64,000 nucleotides of DNA from Leptolyngbya sp. KIOST-1 (lineage in GTDB: Bacteria; Cyanobacteriota; Cyanobacteriia; Phormidesmidales; Phormidesmidaceae): positions 1,798,001 to 1,862,000 of the forward strand of contig NZ_JQFA01000002.1 in the NCBI RefSeq assembly GCF_000763385.1. The letters run 5' to 3'. Shown piece after piece: positions 10,814-19,095 of the stretch. Under the pieces are notes generated by a model. That model did not search any database. It saw only the letters and a list, made by a program, of their open reading frames with translations, and had not been told where the DNA came from. Position 1 is the stretch's first letter. Each line of letters begins with the position of its first letter. The translations under genes were made by a program, and so were the position numbers.

Positions 10814-11557
10814 CTACTTCCTACTGCTTGCTTGAATATCCTTTAATACAGAAAACAAATAATTTAGACTACGCAAATGATCTGTGGAGTCGCATCTTCT
10901 AATAAGAGCCTCAAGATACCATTTCTCTCCAATCACTTTCGGATTTTTCTTGGTATAAGAAAAACCATAGCTTTCCAAGTACCTTTTTAGATAATACTCG
11001 TGAAACTTAGCTCTATTTGAATAAGAGAATTCTTGAGGCCAAATACATAGAAGCTCAGGATCACTATTAATAACATCGTAATGTCTTTGAAGCTCTGAAA
11101 ACACATCCAAAGACATTACAGGGGTATGGATAAGAGGGATCTCATGATTTCCCAGAGCCCATGTTTCAAGACAGCAATGCTGGACGATGATAAAGATTTT
11201 TTTAACATACTTTCCATCCAAACCGACCCTTACAATTGCTTCTTGAAGCTTTTTCCTTACCTCCTCAAGTCTGTCACCATAATCACACTCTTCCGAGTCA
11301 ACGCAAATTAAAAAATAATCTATATTATCATAGTTTTTAATATCAAGGAGACACGCTTCTAGTCTAGATACTCCTGTGTAGGACTTTGGAGCGCTGACCA
11401 TATTGGGGTAACCATTCCCAGGAACAATGCGACATGAGAATGTAGATAAATCTTCGGGCCTAAAGACAAAATCTAAATTTGGAAACAGGTGCGTCAACCA
11501 TGCCTTATAAACTTTGGGCTCTGTTCTTTTGCCCTCAACTAGTAGAAGGAGATTCAC
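10814..11557 (-). CDS. TOPRIM-like (RloB/DUF4276-type) protein, partner of an OLD-like ATPase
   Basis: 247 aa, GTG start at 11557 whose GTGA overlaps the TGA stop of the ATPase gene. The N-terminus 'LLLLVEGKRTEPKVY' places Glu8 where TOPRIM nucleases carry their first acidic residue; 'FLICVDSEE' (82-90) gives the DxE-like second motif and 'CLETWALGN' (129-137) resembles the ExW motif of RloB and DUF4276 proteins. TOPRIM domains next to ABC-type ATPases act as nucleases in defence systems (OLD/GajA, PARIS AriB). Base composition is clearly more AT-rich than the flanking genes, a sign of transfer. Family is my reading of motifs; full-length homology is untested. Confidence 0.65.
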   Translation of the reverse strand: MNLLLLVEGKRTEPKVYKAWLTHLFPNLDFVFRPEDLSTFSCRIVPGNGYPNMVSAPKSYTGVSRLEACLLDIKNYDNIDYFLICVDSEECDYGDRLEEVRKKLQEAIVRVGLDGKYVKKIFIIVQHCCLETWALGNHEIPLIHTPVMSLDVFSELQRHYDVINSDPELLCIWPQEFSYSNRAKFHEYYLKRYLESYGFSYTKKNPKVIGEKWYLEALIRRCDSTDHLRSLNYLFSVLKDIQASSRK

Positions 11558-12708
11558 GCTACGTCATCCTCATATTCAAGAAGATCAACCAATTGCGTGA
11601 ACTTATCAAGGCTTGAGGCTGTATCAAGTTGAGGAATATTTTCGGCCTTCTTGGAAGTTATCTTGCCGTCAACTCTTGAAACAACTTGCCAAGTTTTCCA
11701 TGGAATATTATTTATTATATAAGGATGATGACTCGTAAGAATGAATTGCAATCTTGGAGATCTTTCCAAGATAAAATCTGTCAATTCAGGCATACAGTTA
11801 ATACCTAAGCTGTTTTCGAATTCGTCTATCACAATTACTGACTCCTCAGGAGCGGTCATAATTTCTACCAAGTATATTAAAGTTCGATACATACCGGATG
11901 AAATTCTTTGCTGAGAAATCCAGCTTTCATTAATACCTTCATTTATCTCAAAAATAAGAATGTATGAATTGTTTGAATCTCTATTGACTACAACTCTAAA
12001 ATCTTTGACATTTGGAAATACATCAACATATGCTTCTCTAACCTCTCCGAAAAGAGAGGGTAAGAATTTTTGGAGGAGATAAGCTTTAAATACTGTTGGC
12101 GCATCTACAACAGATTCTTTGAATTGCTTTACTTTTTCTGCTTCTGAGACACCTCCTTCAAAATCTATTTCCACGTGTGCATTTTCAGGATTGAACGGAA
12201 TTGTGACCACTGCTTGCTGAGGCGTTTCATTGAAAATAAATCTCTTAAAGGCTTCTGAGACAGGCTTTATTGAATCCTCTTCAGAAAGCAAGGTAATTGC
12301 ACTCTCAGTTCTTTTTAATTTAGGTAAATTTTGATCCTTTAATCTTGACTCTCCCTCATTTCGATAAAGAATTTCTATCTCGTTGAAGCTCTCGCCACCA
12401 ACCAAACTTTCGGATAGAATCTCTGCCTGACCAGGTTCACTTGAGAAAGCTTCGTCCACAGACTTAGATGTTTTAAGCTTCCATTCATAATTTTTGTTCA
12501 AATGTGAGAAAGAAATTGCCCACTCCACATCGTCCAGTTTTCGTTTCTTCCCTTTAGCCACATCACATATGAGATCTAGCGCTCTAAGTATTCTAGTCTT
12601 CCCAACACCTGAAGCTCCAACAAGCAAATTCAACTGCTCGAAATGAATCCCCTGAATGTTCCAGTCTTGACTATTATCCTTGAAACTGAAGCTTGTAATT
12701 TTCATCAT
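11554..12708 (-). CDS. AAA/ABC-type ATPase, OLD-like (AAA_15/AAA_21 class)
   Basis: 384 aa from the ATG at 12708, placed 5 bp after AGGA; a TTG four codons earlier would include that ribosome site. Walker A 'GASGVGKT' (31-38), ABC-signature-like 'ISSGMYRTL', Walker B 'SVIVIDEFENSLG' and the switch 'FILTSHHP' are all visible, so the ATPase core is intact. The region between Walker A and the signature (about 60-250) is a long variable insert with no recognised domain. ATPases of this class drive nucleases or toxins in anti-phage systems. The 3' end overlaps the TOPRIM gene by 4 bp. AT-rich, like its partner. Confidence 0.8.
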   Translation of the reverse strand: MMKITSFSFKDNSQDWNIQGIHFEQLNLLVGASGVGKTRILRALDLICDVAKGKKRKLDDVEWAISFSHLNKNYEWKLKTSKSVDEAFSSEPGQAEILSESLVGGESFNEIEILYRNEGESRLKDQNLPKLKRTESAITLLSEEDSIKPVSEAFKRFIFNETPQQAVVTIPFNPENAHVEIDFEGGVSEAEKVKQFKESVVDAPTVFKAYLLQKFLPSLFGEVREAYVDVFPNVKDFRVVVNRDSNNSYILIFEINEGINESWISQQRISSGMYRTLIYLVEIMTAPEESVIVIDEFENSLGINCMPELTDFILERSPRLQFILTSHHPYIINNIPWKTWQVVSRVDGKITSKKAENIPQLDTASSLDKFTQLVDLLEYEDDVA

Positions 12709-12982
12709 CTTGTTCCTCAAAAATGCAGATCAGCAAGCTCAAGCCAAATAGAGCACGGTTAAATCATTAATCCTTAACAGAATTTCTTCTTTTCCCATCG
12801 ACTATATTGGTCGCTAGTCATGAGTTAAAAAAGTTAGGCATCAATATTTTTTCTATCACCCTATTTAGGGTTAGCATCCAGCTTTGTGTCCATTTGAATC
12901 AATTAATCCGACTACTGATGGCATTCCTTGTCAAAGAAGCTTGCTGCATTTTGAGAGTTTCAGCAGACTTATTCTAGAGTGA
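12709..12982. other. AT-rich intergenic region upstream of the ATPase gene
   Basis: 274 bp without a gene. On the minus strand a TTGACA box is seen at 12934-12929 without an equally good -10 box. A short palindrome CCCTATTTAGGG lies at 12859-12870. This is the likely promoter/leader of the ATPase-TOPRIM pair. Confidence 0.4.
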
Positions 12983-13219
12983 TCAATCTTCGCAGTTCAA
13001 TTCATCCAGATATAGAGCCTTAAAGTCTTCTGCTGCTCTAGAGTCGATTTTATAGAGTGATCGAATTATTGCCAATACAGTTTCAGAGCTTGGATCACGC
13101 AACTCATTTGCCCATCTAAACACATTCGACGAGCCGATGCCCATCACAGTCGCTAACTTGCCTTGGCTGATCTCGTACTTTTCCAAGACAGTCTTCAGTA
13201 CTTTGCCTGCTCTTCCCAT
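12983..13219 (-). CDS. XRE-type HTH regulator
   Basis: 78 aa from ATG 13219, with GGAG six bases before it; the longer frame runs through the repeat region upstream and is rejected. The helix-turn-helix 'YEISQGKLATVMGIGSSNVF' (15-34) is of the XRE/Cro type. It is on the same strand as, and 274 bp upstream of, the ATPase-TOPRIM pair and shares their AT-rich composition, so it is probably the regulator of the cassette. Two 21-bp direct repeats upstream are its likely operators. Confidence 0.75.
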   Translation of the reverse strand: MGRAGKVLKTVLEKYEISQGKLATVMGIGSSNVFRWANELRDPSSETVLAIIRSLYKIDSRAAEDFKALYLDELNCED

Positions 13220-13251
13220 ACTCCAATCGTTACAGAAGCAAGGAAAAGCGT

Positions 13252-13303
13252 ATACATGCCAATTGGACTGTGCTATCGTTGCATACATGCCAAATGGACT
13301 GTG
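13252..13303. promoter_or_regulatory. Twin 21-bp direct repeats, candidate operators
   Basis: ATACATGCCAAxTGGACTGTG occurs at 13252-13272 and 13283-13303, one mismatch apart, with a 31-bp period, close to three helical turns. The core CCAATTGG of one copy is palindromic. They lie 33-84 bp upstream of the HTH start, where its promoter should be. Confidence 0.65.
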
Positions 13304-13325
13304 ACGCTACAAGGACAATTCCCCC

Positions 13326-13574
13326 ATGCCTCAAGCTTTTCTCCCTTCAACCCTGGCTGACCCCGCATTGCAAGTCACCATCGAGCCTGCCGCCGAGCCG
13401 GGGCGGGAGGTGATTCGCATCTTGGTCATTGGCAGCGCCCACGGCGTCGATCGCATCGTCCACGAGCTGTACCGCCTTGGCTTTGCCGAAGTGCGCGAGT
13501 GGAGCAAAGCCCAGCCCACCGGGCGCATCAACGAAATCATGCGCGTCCTCACCCGCTATGTACTGGTGGAGTAG
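13326..13574 (+). CDS. Conserved small protein, function unknown
   Basis: 82 aa. Not recognised as a characterised family; the central 'IRILVIGSAHGVDRIVHELYRLGFAEVREW' stretch suggests an alpha/beta fold, and such short proteins recur in cyanobacteria. The composition is GC-rich like the core genome, unlike the cassette to its left. It starts 23 bp after the operator repeats, so its promoter may overlap them. It ends at a dispersed palindromic repeat. Confidence 0.6.
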   Translation: MPQAFLPSTLADPALQVTIEPAAEPGREVIRILVIGSAHGVDRIVHELYRLGFAEVREWSKAQPTGRINEIMRVLTRYVLVE

Positions 13575-13576
13575 TT

Positions 13577-13663
13577 CCGTAGGGTGCATTCGCGCAGCGC
13601 AGCGGAGCAATGCACCACGCCGAGGTTTTTATGTTGTGTGGATTTCGCGAATGCACCCTACGG
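13577..13663. repeat. Dispersed palindromic repeat with 18-bp perfect arms
   Basis: CCGTAGGGTGCATTCGCG at 13577-13594 is the exact inverse of 13646-13663, with a 51-bp spacer. The arms match, from memory, a repeat widespread in cyanobacterial intergenic regions. Confidence 0.8.
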
Positions 13664-13728
13664 TTCTATGGAGGCGCTGCCTACGGCGTCGATCGCACCC
13701 GATCTACATCTGCCCAGCGAGGGGAGCG

Positions 13729-14079
13729 TTAGGCCCGATCGGGGGCGCAGGGGTTGGCGGAGCGCTGGGGGCTGATCTGGCCCAAAGCGCTGAGGTAGTC
13801 CTCCAGTTCGCCAAACTCCGTGGGGTTGAGGCGGTAGTAGATCCAGCGGCCCTCCTGGCGGGCGGCGATCAGCCCGGCCTCACGCAGGGTTTTGAGGTGG
13901 AAGGAGAGCTTTGACTGGGCAATGTCCATGCGATCGCGCAGGTCGCACACGCACATTTCCTGCGATCGCAGCAGCTCAATCACCGCCAGCCGCAGCGGGT
14001 CCGAGAGGGCCTTGAACTTGGCCAGGGTGGTGGCTGAGGAGTCGGTTTGCAGGGTGGGCGACATGGGCGTGGGCTGCAC
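13729..14079 (-). CDS. ArsR/SmtB-family metalloregulator
   Basis: 116 aa winged-helix repressor. 'LSDPLRLAVIELL' and the recognition helix 'QSKLSFHLKTLREAGLI' are typical. The metalloid-type motif 'EMCVCDL' is present with Cys43 and Cys45, as in ArsR proteins that sense As(III) or similar ions. Met6 is an alternative start. No arsenic, zinc or other metal gene follows it; instead tgt-psbK runs divergently 90 bp away, and a cation diffusion facilitator lies 5 kb off. Autoregulation from the shared 90-bp region is likely; its other targets are unknown. Confidence 0.88.
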   Translation of the reverse strand: MQPTPMSPTLQTDSSATTLAKFKALSDPLRLAVIELLRSQEMCVCDLRDRMDIAQSKLSFHLKTLREAGLIAARQEGRWIYYRLNPTEFGELEDYLSALGQISPQRSANPCAPDRA

Positions 14080-14169
14080 AAAGACTGACCTCTAGCGTAG
14101 CAGAGCGAACCAGGGCTGCCAGGCCGGGTGATATGATAAACCCGCTTTCTCACCCTCGCGATCGCCCCC

Positions 14170-15312
14170 TTGACCCAGCCCTTTTCCTTCCGCTGCGACG
14201 CCCGCTGTAGCCACACCCAGGCGCGGGCCGGCACCTTTACCACCCCCCACGGCCCCGTCCACACGCCTCGCTTCATGCCCGTGGGCACCCTGGCCAACGT
14301 CAAAACCGTCACCCCCGCCCAGCTCGCCACCACCGGGGCGCAGATGGTGCTCTCCAACACCTACCACCTGCACCTCCAACCCGGCGAAGACATTGTGGCC
14401 GAGGCGGGCGGGCTGCACCGCTTTATGGGCTGGGATGGCCCCATGCTGACAGACTCCGGCGGGTTCCAGGTGTTCAGCCTCAGCCAGATGCGCACCATTA
14501 CCGAGGACGGCGTCACCTTCAAGTCGCCCAAGGATGGCCGCATCATCAACCTTCGCCCCGAAACCTCGATCCAGATCCAGAACGACCTGGGGGCCGATGT
14601 GATCATGGCCTTCGACGAGTGCCCCCCCTACCCGTGCAGCCGCGAGACCATCAAAGCCTCGACGGAGCGCACCTGGCGCTGGCTGCTGCGCTGCGCCGAG
14701 GCCCACAAACGGCCCGACCAGGCCCTGTTTGGCATTGTGCAGGGGGGCGTCTACCCCGACCTGCGCACCGAGGCGGCCCAGCAGTTGGCCACCCTGGACC
14801 TGCCCGGCTATGCCATCGGCGGGGTCAGCGTAGGGGAACCGCCGGAGCTGATCGAAACCATTGTCAAGGCCACCGCCCCCTGCCTGCCGGAGCACAAACC
14901 CCGCTACCTGATGGGGGTGGGCACCTATAAAGAGATGGCCCAGGCGATCGCCGCCGGGGTGGACCTGTTCGACTGCGTCATCCCCACCCGGCTGGCCCGC
15001 CACGGCGCGGCCCTGGTGGGCGGAGACCGCTGGAACCTGAAAAACCAGCGCTTTCGCCGCGACTATACCCCCCTGGATGCCGCCTGCCCCTGCTACACCT
15101 GCCAGAATTTCACCCGGGCCTACCTCTGCCACCTGATCCACGCCAAGGAGATGCTGGCCTTCACCCTGATTTCCATCCACAACATCACCGAGCTGGTGCG
15201 CTTTACCCAGCGGATCCGGGAGGCGATTGTGGGCGATCGCTTTGCCGCAGAATTTGCCCCCTGGTTGGCGCCAAACTCGACTGCAACCGCGATCGACGCC
15301 CCCCACCCGTGA
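14170..15312 (+). CDS. tgt: Queuine/preQ1 tRNA-guanine transglycosylase
   Basis: 380 aa, TTG start at 14170. Tgt exchanges guanine-34 of GUN-anticodon tRNAs for preQ1. The active-site stretch '[12 protein letters not shown]', 'FDECPPYPC', '[12 protein letters not shown]' and the nucleophile region '[12 protein letters not shown]' are all present, and the zinc site 'CPCYTCQNF...H' near the C-terminus is intact. psbK follows 114 bp downstream, an arrangement that is common in cyanobacteria. It runs divergently from the ArsR gene. Confidence 0.95.
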   Translation: MTQPFSFRCDARCSHTQARAGTFTTPHGPVHTPRFMPVGTLANVKTVTPAQLATTGAQMVLSNTYHLHLQPGEDIVAEAGGLHRFMGWDGPMLTDSGGFQVFSLSQMRTITEDGVTFKSPKDGRIINLRPETSIQIQNDLGADVIMAFDECPPYPCSRETIKASTERTWRWLLRCAEAHKRPDQALFGIVQGGVYPDLRTEAAQQLATLDLPGYAIGGVSVGEPPELIETIVKATAPCLPEHKPRYLMGVGTYKEMAQAIAAGVDLFDCVIPTRLARHGAALVGGDRWNLKNQRFRRDYTPLDAACPCYTCQNFTRAYLCHLIHAKEMLAFTLISIHNITELVRFTQRIREAIVGDRFAAEFAPWLAPNSTATAIDAPHP

Positions 15313-15426
15313 TAAAATGCGAAGAAAATTTACCAATTCTCAGATTCCGGCCAGGGCGCTCAAGGGCTTGGCTGCGCTGGCATCTGAAAGATGGTTTCGG
15401 CTGTGTAAAGAGAGGATAATAATTCA

Positions 15427-15564
15427 ATGGACGTCGCAATGCTGCTGGCCAAGCTGCCCGAGGCTTACTCCCTGTTCGACCCCCTGGTAGATGTGCTGCC
15501 CATTATTCCCGTGTTTTTCCTGCTGCTGGCCTTCGTGTGGCAGGCTTCCGTCGGTTTTAAGTAA
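15427..15564 (+). CDS. psbK: Photosystem II protein K
   Basis: 45 aa. The mature part '[20 protein letters not shown]' followed by a single membrane helix ending '[10 protein letters not shown]' is diagnostic of PsbK, a small thylakoid subunit of photosystem II near CP43. A short N-terminal leader (MDVAMLLA) is removed in the family. AGAGAGGA lies about 10 bases before the ATG. A strong terminator follows. Confidence 0.95.
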   Translation: MDVAMLLAKLPEAYSLFDPLVDVLPIIPVFFLLLAFVWQASVGFK

Positions 15565-15586
15565 CTGTCTCAGCCTTGGTTAGCCC

Positions 15587-15625
15587 AGAGCCCCAAAGCT
15601 TTTTAGCTTTGGGGCTCTGTTTTTT
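15587..15625 (+). terminator. Intrinsic terminator of psbK
   Basis: Perfect 14-bp stem AGAGCCCCAAAGCT / AGCTTTGGGGCTCT with a TTTT loop, followed by GTTTTTT. Position 22 bp after the psbK stop. Confidence 0.92.
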
Positions 15626-15808
15626 GGCTGGCCTCCCCCCCGTACCGTCTACGGCTGCAAAGTCCTGTGGGGTCCCGCCCACTCCACTTCCCGGGCTGAC
15701 GTCTATACTGAGCCAACAGTGATGACACCGTCTCCATCGATCGCGGGGGGCTGGTCGCCCCTGGGTTGTCGGCACCATTGCCCGTAGCCAAAATGCTCAG
15801 TACCCACC

Positions 15809-16867
15809 ATGGTCAACAGTTTTGATTCGGTCACGAATTTCCAGCTTTCGGTGAAATCCCCGGAGCATGAGCTAGACCCGCGGGTTACCCACAACGACGT
15901 TCAGACATTGCAGAGCAGCCTTGCCCAGCTCAGCGGTTTAGAGCACAGTGAGTTTGAGTTTATCCCCCGCTCCCAACGGCCCACTGGCTTGGGCCGCGCT
16001 CCCACCAACGGTGCAGAACCTGACCTTTACATCGGGTTTCGCATGGCAGCTCCGTTGCCCCAGTTCAGAACTGTGCTCCGGTGCGTGGGCAACTGGCTCG
16101 ATCGCACCACCCAGCGCTATAGCTTTGACATTGCGCTGACGCCCGCCCACACCATTACCCTCCACGCCGACCAGGCCAGGGTGCTGGCCCAGGTCATCCC
16201 CCTGGGTGAAGCGCTGCTGCCCCCCCATGAGCTTTACCTCGCCAAAGCCGCGAGCTATGTAGACACCTTTGGGGAACTGACCCCTGCCGCCAGGGCCAAC
16301 CTGCTCCTGCTGCGCCATCGCCTGGAGCTGTCTACGGAAGAAACCAACGACCTCAACTCCAAAGCCATGGGTCCGTTTAAAACCCTGGGCGAGAAGTATC
16401 AGCACTTTCGTCGAGAGCTGCTGGCCTGCCAGCAGGAGAGCGACCTCGACAGCGAGTTTTGGCAGGTGATGCAGGCCAAGGCGGACACCATGAGCCTGCC
16501 CGAGGCCGATGCTCAGTTTCTCAAGGCCGAGCGCCTCGGGGCCCTGCGCCAGGAGGCGGAGCGAGAGCGCCAGCGGCTGGAGGCCGAGGCCGAAACCGAG
16601 CGCCAGCGGTACCGGGAGCAGCAGCAGCGGCTGTCTAACTACCGCCAGCAATTTGAGGCTCTGTTGATCGATGCCCTGGTGCCGCTGGAGGGTGCCGCCG
16701 ATGTTGCCCAGTTTCGGCAGGCTGTCCTGGCTCAGCTCTTTGGCCCAGAGTTTAACCAGGGCCGCCTGACCCAGGCCCGGACCTTCTATAACCTCAGCCC
16801 CCAGGAGGCCGATGCCCTGGAAAAGCGCGTTTTGGATGAGCTGTATTTGCTATCTCGCTTACTATAA
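15809..16867 (+). CDS. Effector-associated-type protein (paralogue of the next gene without GUN4 domain)
   Basis: 352 aa. The N-terminal 130 residues, ending 'FDIALTPAHTITLHADQARVL', resemble the EACC1-type effector-associated component (a small beta-alpha domain with a variable Gly-rich middle). Residues about 150-185 ('YVDTFGELTPAARANLLLLRHRLELS') and 275-350 ('QFEALLIDALVPLE... FYNLSPQEADALEKRVLDELY') match the next protein's middle, separated by a charged coiled coil (about 235-275, 'QEAERERQRLEAEAETERQR'). The GUN4 domain of the neighbour is absent. Function is unknown; such modules belong to predicted conflict or signalling systems. The next gene starts 59 bp downstream. Confidence 0.6.
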   Translation: MVNSFDSVTNFQLSVKSPEHELDPRVTHNDVQTLQSSLAQLSGLEHSEFEFIPRSQRPTGLGRAPTNGAEPDLYIGFRMAAPLPQFRTVLRCVGNWLDRTTQRYSFDIALTPAHTITLHADQARVLAQVIPLGEALLPPHELYLAKAASYVDTFGELTPAARANLLLLRHRLELSTEETNDLNSKAMGPFKTLGEKYQHFRRELLACQQESDLDSEFWQVMQAKADTMSLPEADAQFLKAERLGALRQEAERERQRLEAEAETERQRYREQQQRLSNYRQQFEALLIDALVPLEGAADVAQFRQAVLAQLFGPEFNQGRLTQARTFYNLSPQEADALEKRVLDELYLLSRLL

Positions 16868-16926
16868 AAGTTGCGTAGGGATACATTGGCTAAAACCCGG
16901 CTTGGGTGCGTCTGTGAGGTGCTGGC

Positions 16927-18471
16927 TTGGCGCAAAATGTTTTAGTTGCCATCAAGTTTGTCGATCCTCAGTGCAAGAGCGAGGATTTGGTCACTGAGGT
17001 TCACTACTTAATTGAGGATCTGCGCGATCTCGACGGCATGAGCCAGACCCGCTTTGAAACCATCTCAGAACTACGAGATGTGGCCGAAACTCGCGTTGGG
17101 GTTGAGTTTAGGGCTCCCTCAAACCTGCTGGAATCGATTTTGCGGCGGCTGCGCGATCGCCTCTACTACCACCCGATTGAGACCTGCTTTCGCTTTCGGA
17201 TCGCAGAGCTGATGCTGCAAATTCAGACCCATCAAGCCGAAGATTTGATCGGCTTCATGGCGGCAGCCCAGAGCGGGCTGCTGTTCTCCCCCGAGCGCGA
17301 CTACCTGGCCGAAGCCGAAACCTACAGCCGCACCCAGGGCGAGCTATCGCCCACCGAACGCGACAACCTCAACCTGCTGCGCCAGCGCCTGGGCCTCACC
17401 GCCGAGCAGGCCGAAGTGCTCAACGCCAGGGCCGCTGGCCCCTACCCCACCCAGGCCGACAAACGTCGCCATTTTGAAGACATCACCGCCGCTGAGTTCA
17501 GCCGCCTGCGGGGCATGGATGCAGGCCCCCCCTTTGCCCCCAAAGACATCTGGCCCGTGCTGCAGGAGCTGGCCGAAAATTTGGGCCTGTCTATTCTGGA
17601 AGCCGAGGCGATTTTTAAAACCCACCAGCAGCGCTACGCCGACCATCTGCGGCTCCAAACTGAGCACACCAGGGCCAAAACCGCTGACGATGCCCGCCTG
17701 TCTGCCGAAGCCAAAGCCGAAGCCGAACGGCAAAAACAGGCGCAGCGGGAGCAGGAACACTACGACCAGTACCGGGAGCTGTGCCGCCAGGGCATGGCTA
17801 AGGGCATCTACCCCTCTGAGTTTGACCAGGGCCGACTCGACCAGGCCCGGCGACTGTGGAATGTTCCGGTCGAGCAGGCATTGCAACTGGAAGCCGAGGT
17901 GCGCGACGAGCTGTACGGCGGCGTGGCGACCGCCGCAGGGGTTGACTACAGTCGTCTGCGGGGTCTGCTGCACCGACAGGCCTGGCACGAGGCCGATCTG
18001 GAAACCGAAGTCGCTATTCTCAGGGCCGTCAACCTCGATATGCAGCCTGTCACCGCCGCCACGGTGCAGCGCCTGTCCCCCGTCGATATCGCCACCATCG
18101 ACGGCCTCTGGCAGCGCTACAGTCGCGGCCGGTTTGGGTTTAAGGCCCAGCAGCAGGTCTACCGGAGCCAGCAGCAAATTCAGCCGGACGATCGCCAGCG
18201 CTGCCTGGCCTTTGAGCGGGCGCTGGGCTGGAGCCAGGAGCCCGCCTGGCTTTCCAGAGGCTACCGGCCCTACCACAGCCTCAACTTCAGCCTTGAGGCT
18301 CCTCCAGGGCATCTGCCCACCTGGCGCTGGTGCTGCCCCAGTCTGAGCGATCGCTACAGAATCAACCTGCAGGTGATGGCCGCTGTCATCCACCACCTCA
18401 ACGACTGTATGCCTCTGGAATCCGTACCGATTCCAGCCCTTGACTCAACCTTCCCCACCCAGCTTGCCTAA
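16927..18471 (+). CDS. Effector-associated protein with C-terminal GUN4 domain
   Basis: 514 aa, TTG start after GAGGTG. Residues 1-110 ('VAIKFVDPQCKSEDLVTEVH' onwards) are EACC1-like, 120-340 carry the same helical/coiled-coil middle as the 352-aa neighbour ('GELSPTERDNLNLLRQRLGLT'), and about 375-490 form a GUN4 domain: 'IDGLWQRYSRGRFGFKAQQ', 'GWSQEPAW', 'LNFSLEAPPGHLPTW'. GUN4 binds bilins and porphyrins and activates Mg-chelatase in its canonical form; fused versions are thought to be sensors or effectors. The stop is 15 bp before the next start, with a good AGGAGG-like site between. Confidence 0.7.
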   Translation: MAQNVLVAIKFVDPQCKSEDLVTEVHYLIEDLRDLDGMSQTRFETISELRDVAETRVGVEFRAPSNLLESILRRLRDRLYYHPIETCFRFRIAELMLQIQTHQAEDLIGFMAAAQSGLLFSPERDYLAEAETYSRTQGELSPTERDNLNLLRQRLGLTAEQAEVLNARAAGPYPTQADKRRHFEDITAAEFSRLRGMDAGPPFAPKDIWPVLQELAENLGLSILEAEAIFKTHQQRYADHLRLQTEHTRAKTADDARLSAEAKAEAERQKQAQREQEHYDQYRELCRQGMAKGIYPSEFDQGRLDQARRLWNVPVEQALQLEAEVRDELYGGVATAAGVDYSRLRGLLHRQAWHEADLETEVAILRAVNLDMQPVTAATVQRLSPVDIATIDGLWQRYSRGRFGFKAQQQVYRSQQQIQPDDRQRCLAFERALGWSQEPAWLSRGYRPYHSLNFSLEAPPGHLPTWRWCCPSLSDRYRINLQVMAAVIHHLNDCMPLESVPIPALDSTFPTQLA

Positions 18472-18486
18472 CCGGAGGGTCTGCCC

Positions 18487-19095
18487 ATGCACACCAGCGC
18501 CACCAGCCGTGGTTTAGACGAAAATCTCAATGAACTCAGCCTGCTGCTCGACGAGGAGGACTGGGAGGAGGGCGATCGCCTGACGGCCGCGCTGCTGCTG
18601 GACGCCGTAGCCCAGAACCAGGCCGCCCAGGGGCAGGGAGCCGCCTCGCGTCAGGCCCCCTACCTGACTCCCGAGGCGATCGCAGCCCTGCCCTGCTCCC
18701 TGCTCCAGGCCATTGACGATCGCTGGCAGCGCTCCAGCGGCGGGCACTTCGGCTTTTCGGCCCAGCTCCAAATCTACGCCGACCTGCTCGAAACCGTGGA
18801 CTTCGACCCCGACCTGAACAACTGGTCTACCCCCCACCCTTTTTTTGCCGAGGTGGGCTGGCTGATGCTGCCCTCCCTGCGCCCCCTTGGCTTTCTGCGG
18901 TTCTACAACTGGCTGGAGTTTGACCTCGATGCCCCCAGAGGCCACCTGCCAGCCCTCTGGTACTGGCGGGTGCCTCGCCTCGTTTCGCTTCAGATGGGGG
19001 GCTTTTTGACCGGCCAGGGCGGCTGCTTTGGCGACCTGGCCCGACTCGACGCCATGATGCTGCGGCTCTCGCGCTGCCGTCAACTCGGCGGCTAG
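18487..19095 (+). CDS. GUN4-domain protein
   Basis: 202 aa. After about 70 residues of variable N-terminus the GUN4 pattern runs from 'LLQAIDDRWQRSSGGHFGFS' to 'FDLDAPRGHLPALWYW'. It is a separate, more divergent copy of the domain at the end of the preceding protein. The canonical chlorophyll-pathway GUN4 is usually longer and better conserved, so this is more likely part of the operon's own system. Its TAG stop is formed at the CTAG target of an inserted MITE-like element. Confidence 0.75.
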   Translation: MHTSATSRGLDENLNELSLLLDEEDWEEGDRLTAALLLDAVAQNQAAQGQGAASRQAPYLTPEAIAALPCSLLQAIDDRWQRSSGGHFGFSAQLQIYADLLETVDFDPDLNNWSTPHPFFAEVGWLMLPSLRPLGFLRFYNWLEFDLDAPRGHLPALWYWRVPRLVSLQMGGFLTGQGGCFGDLARLDAMMLRLSRCRQLGG

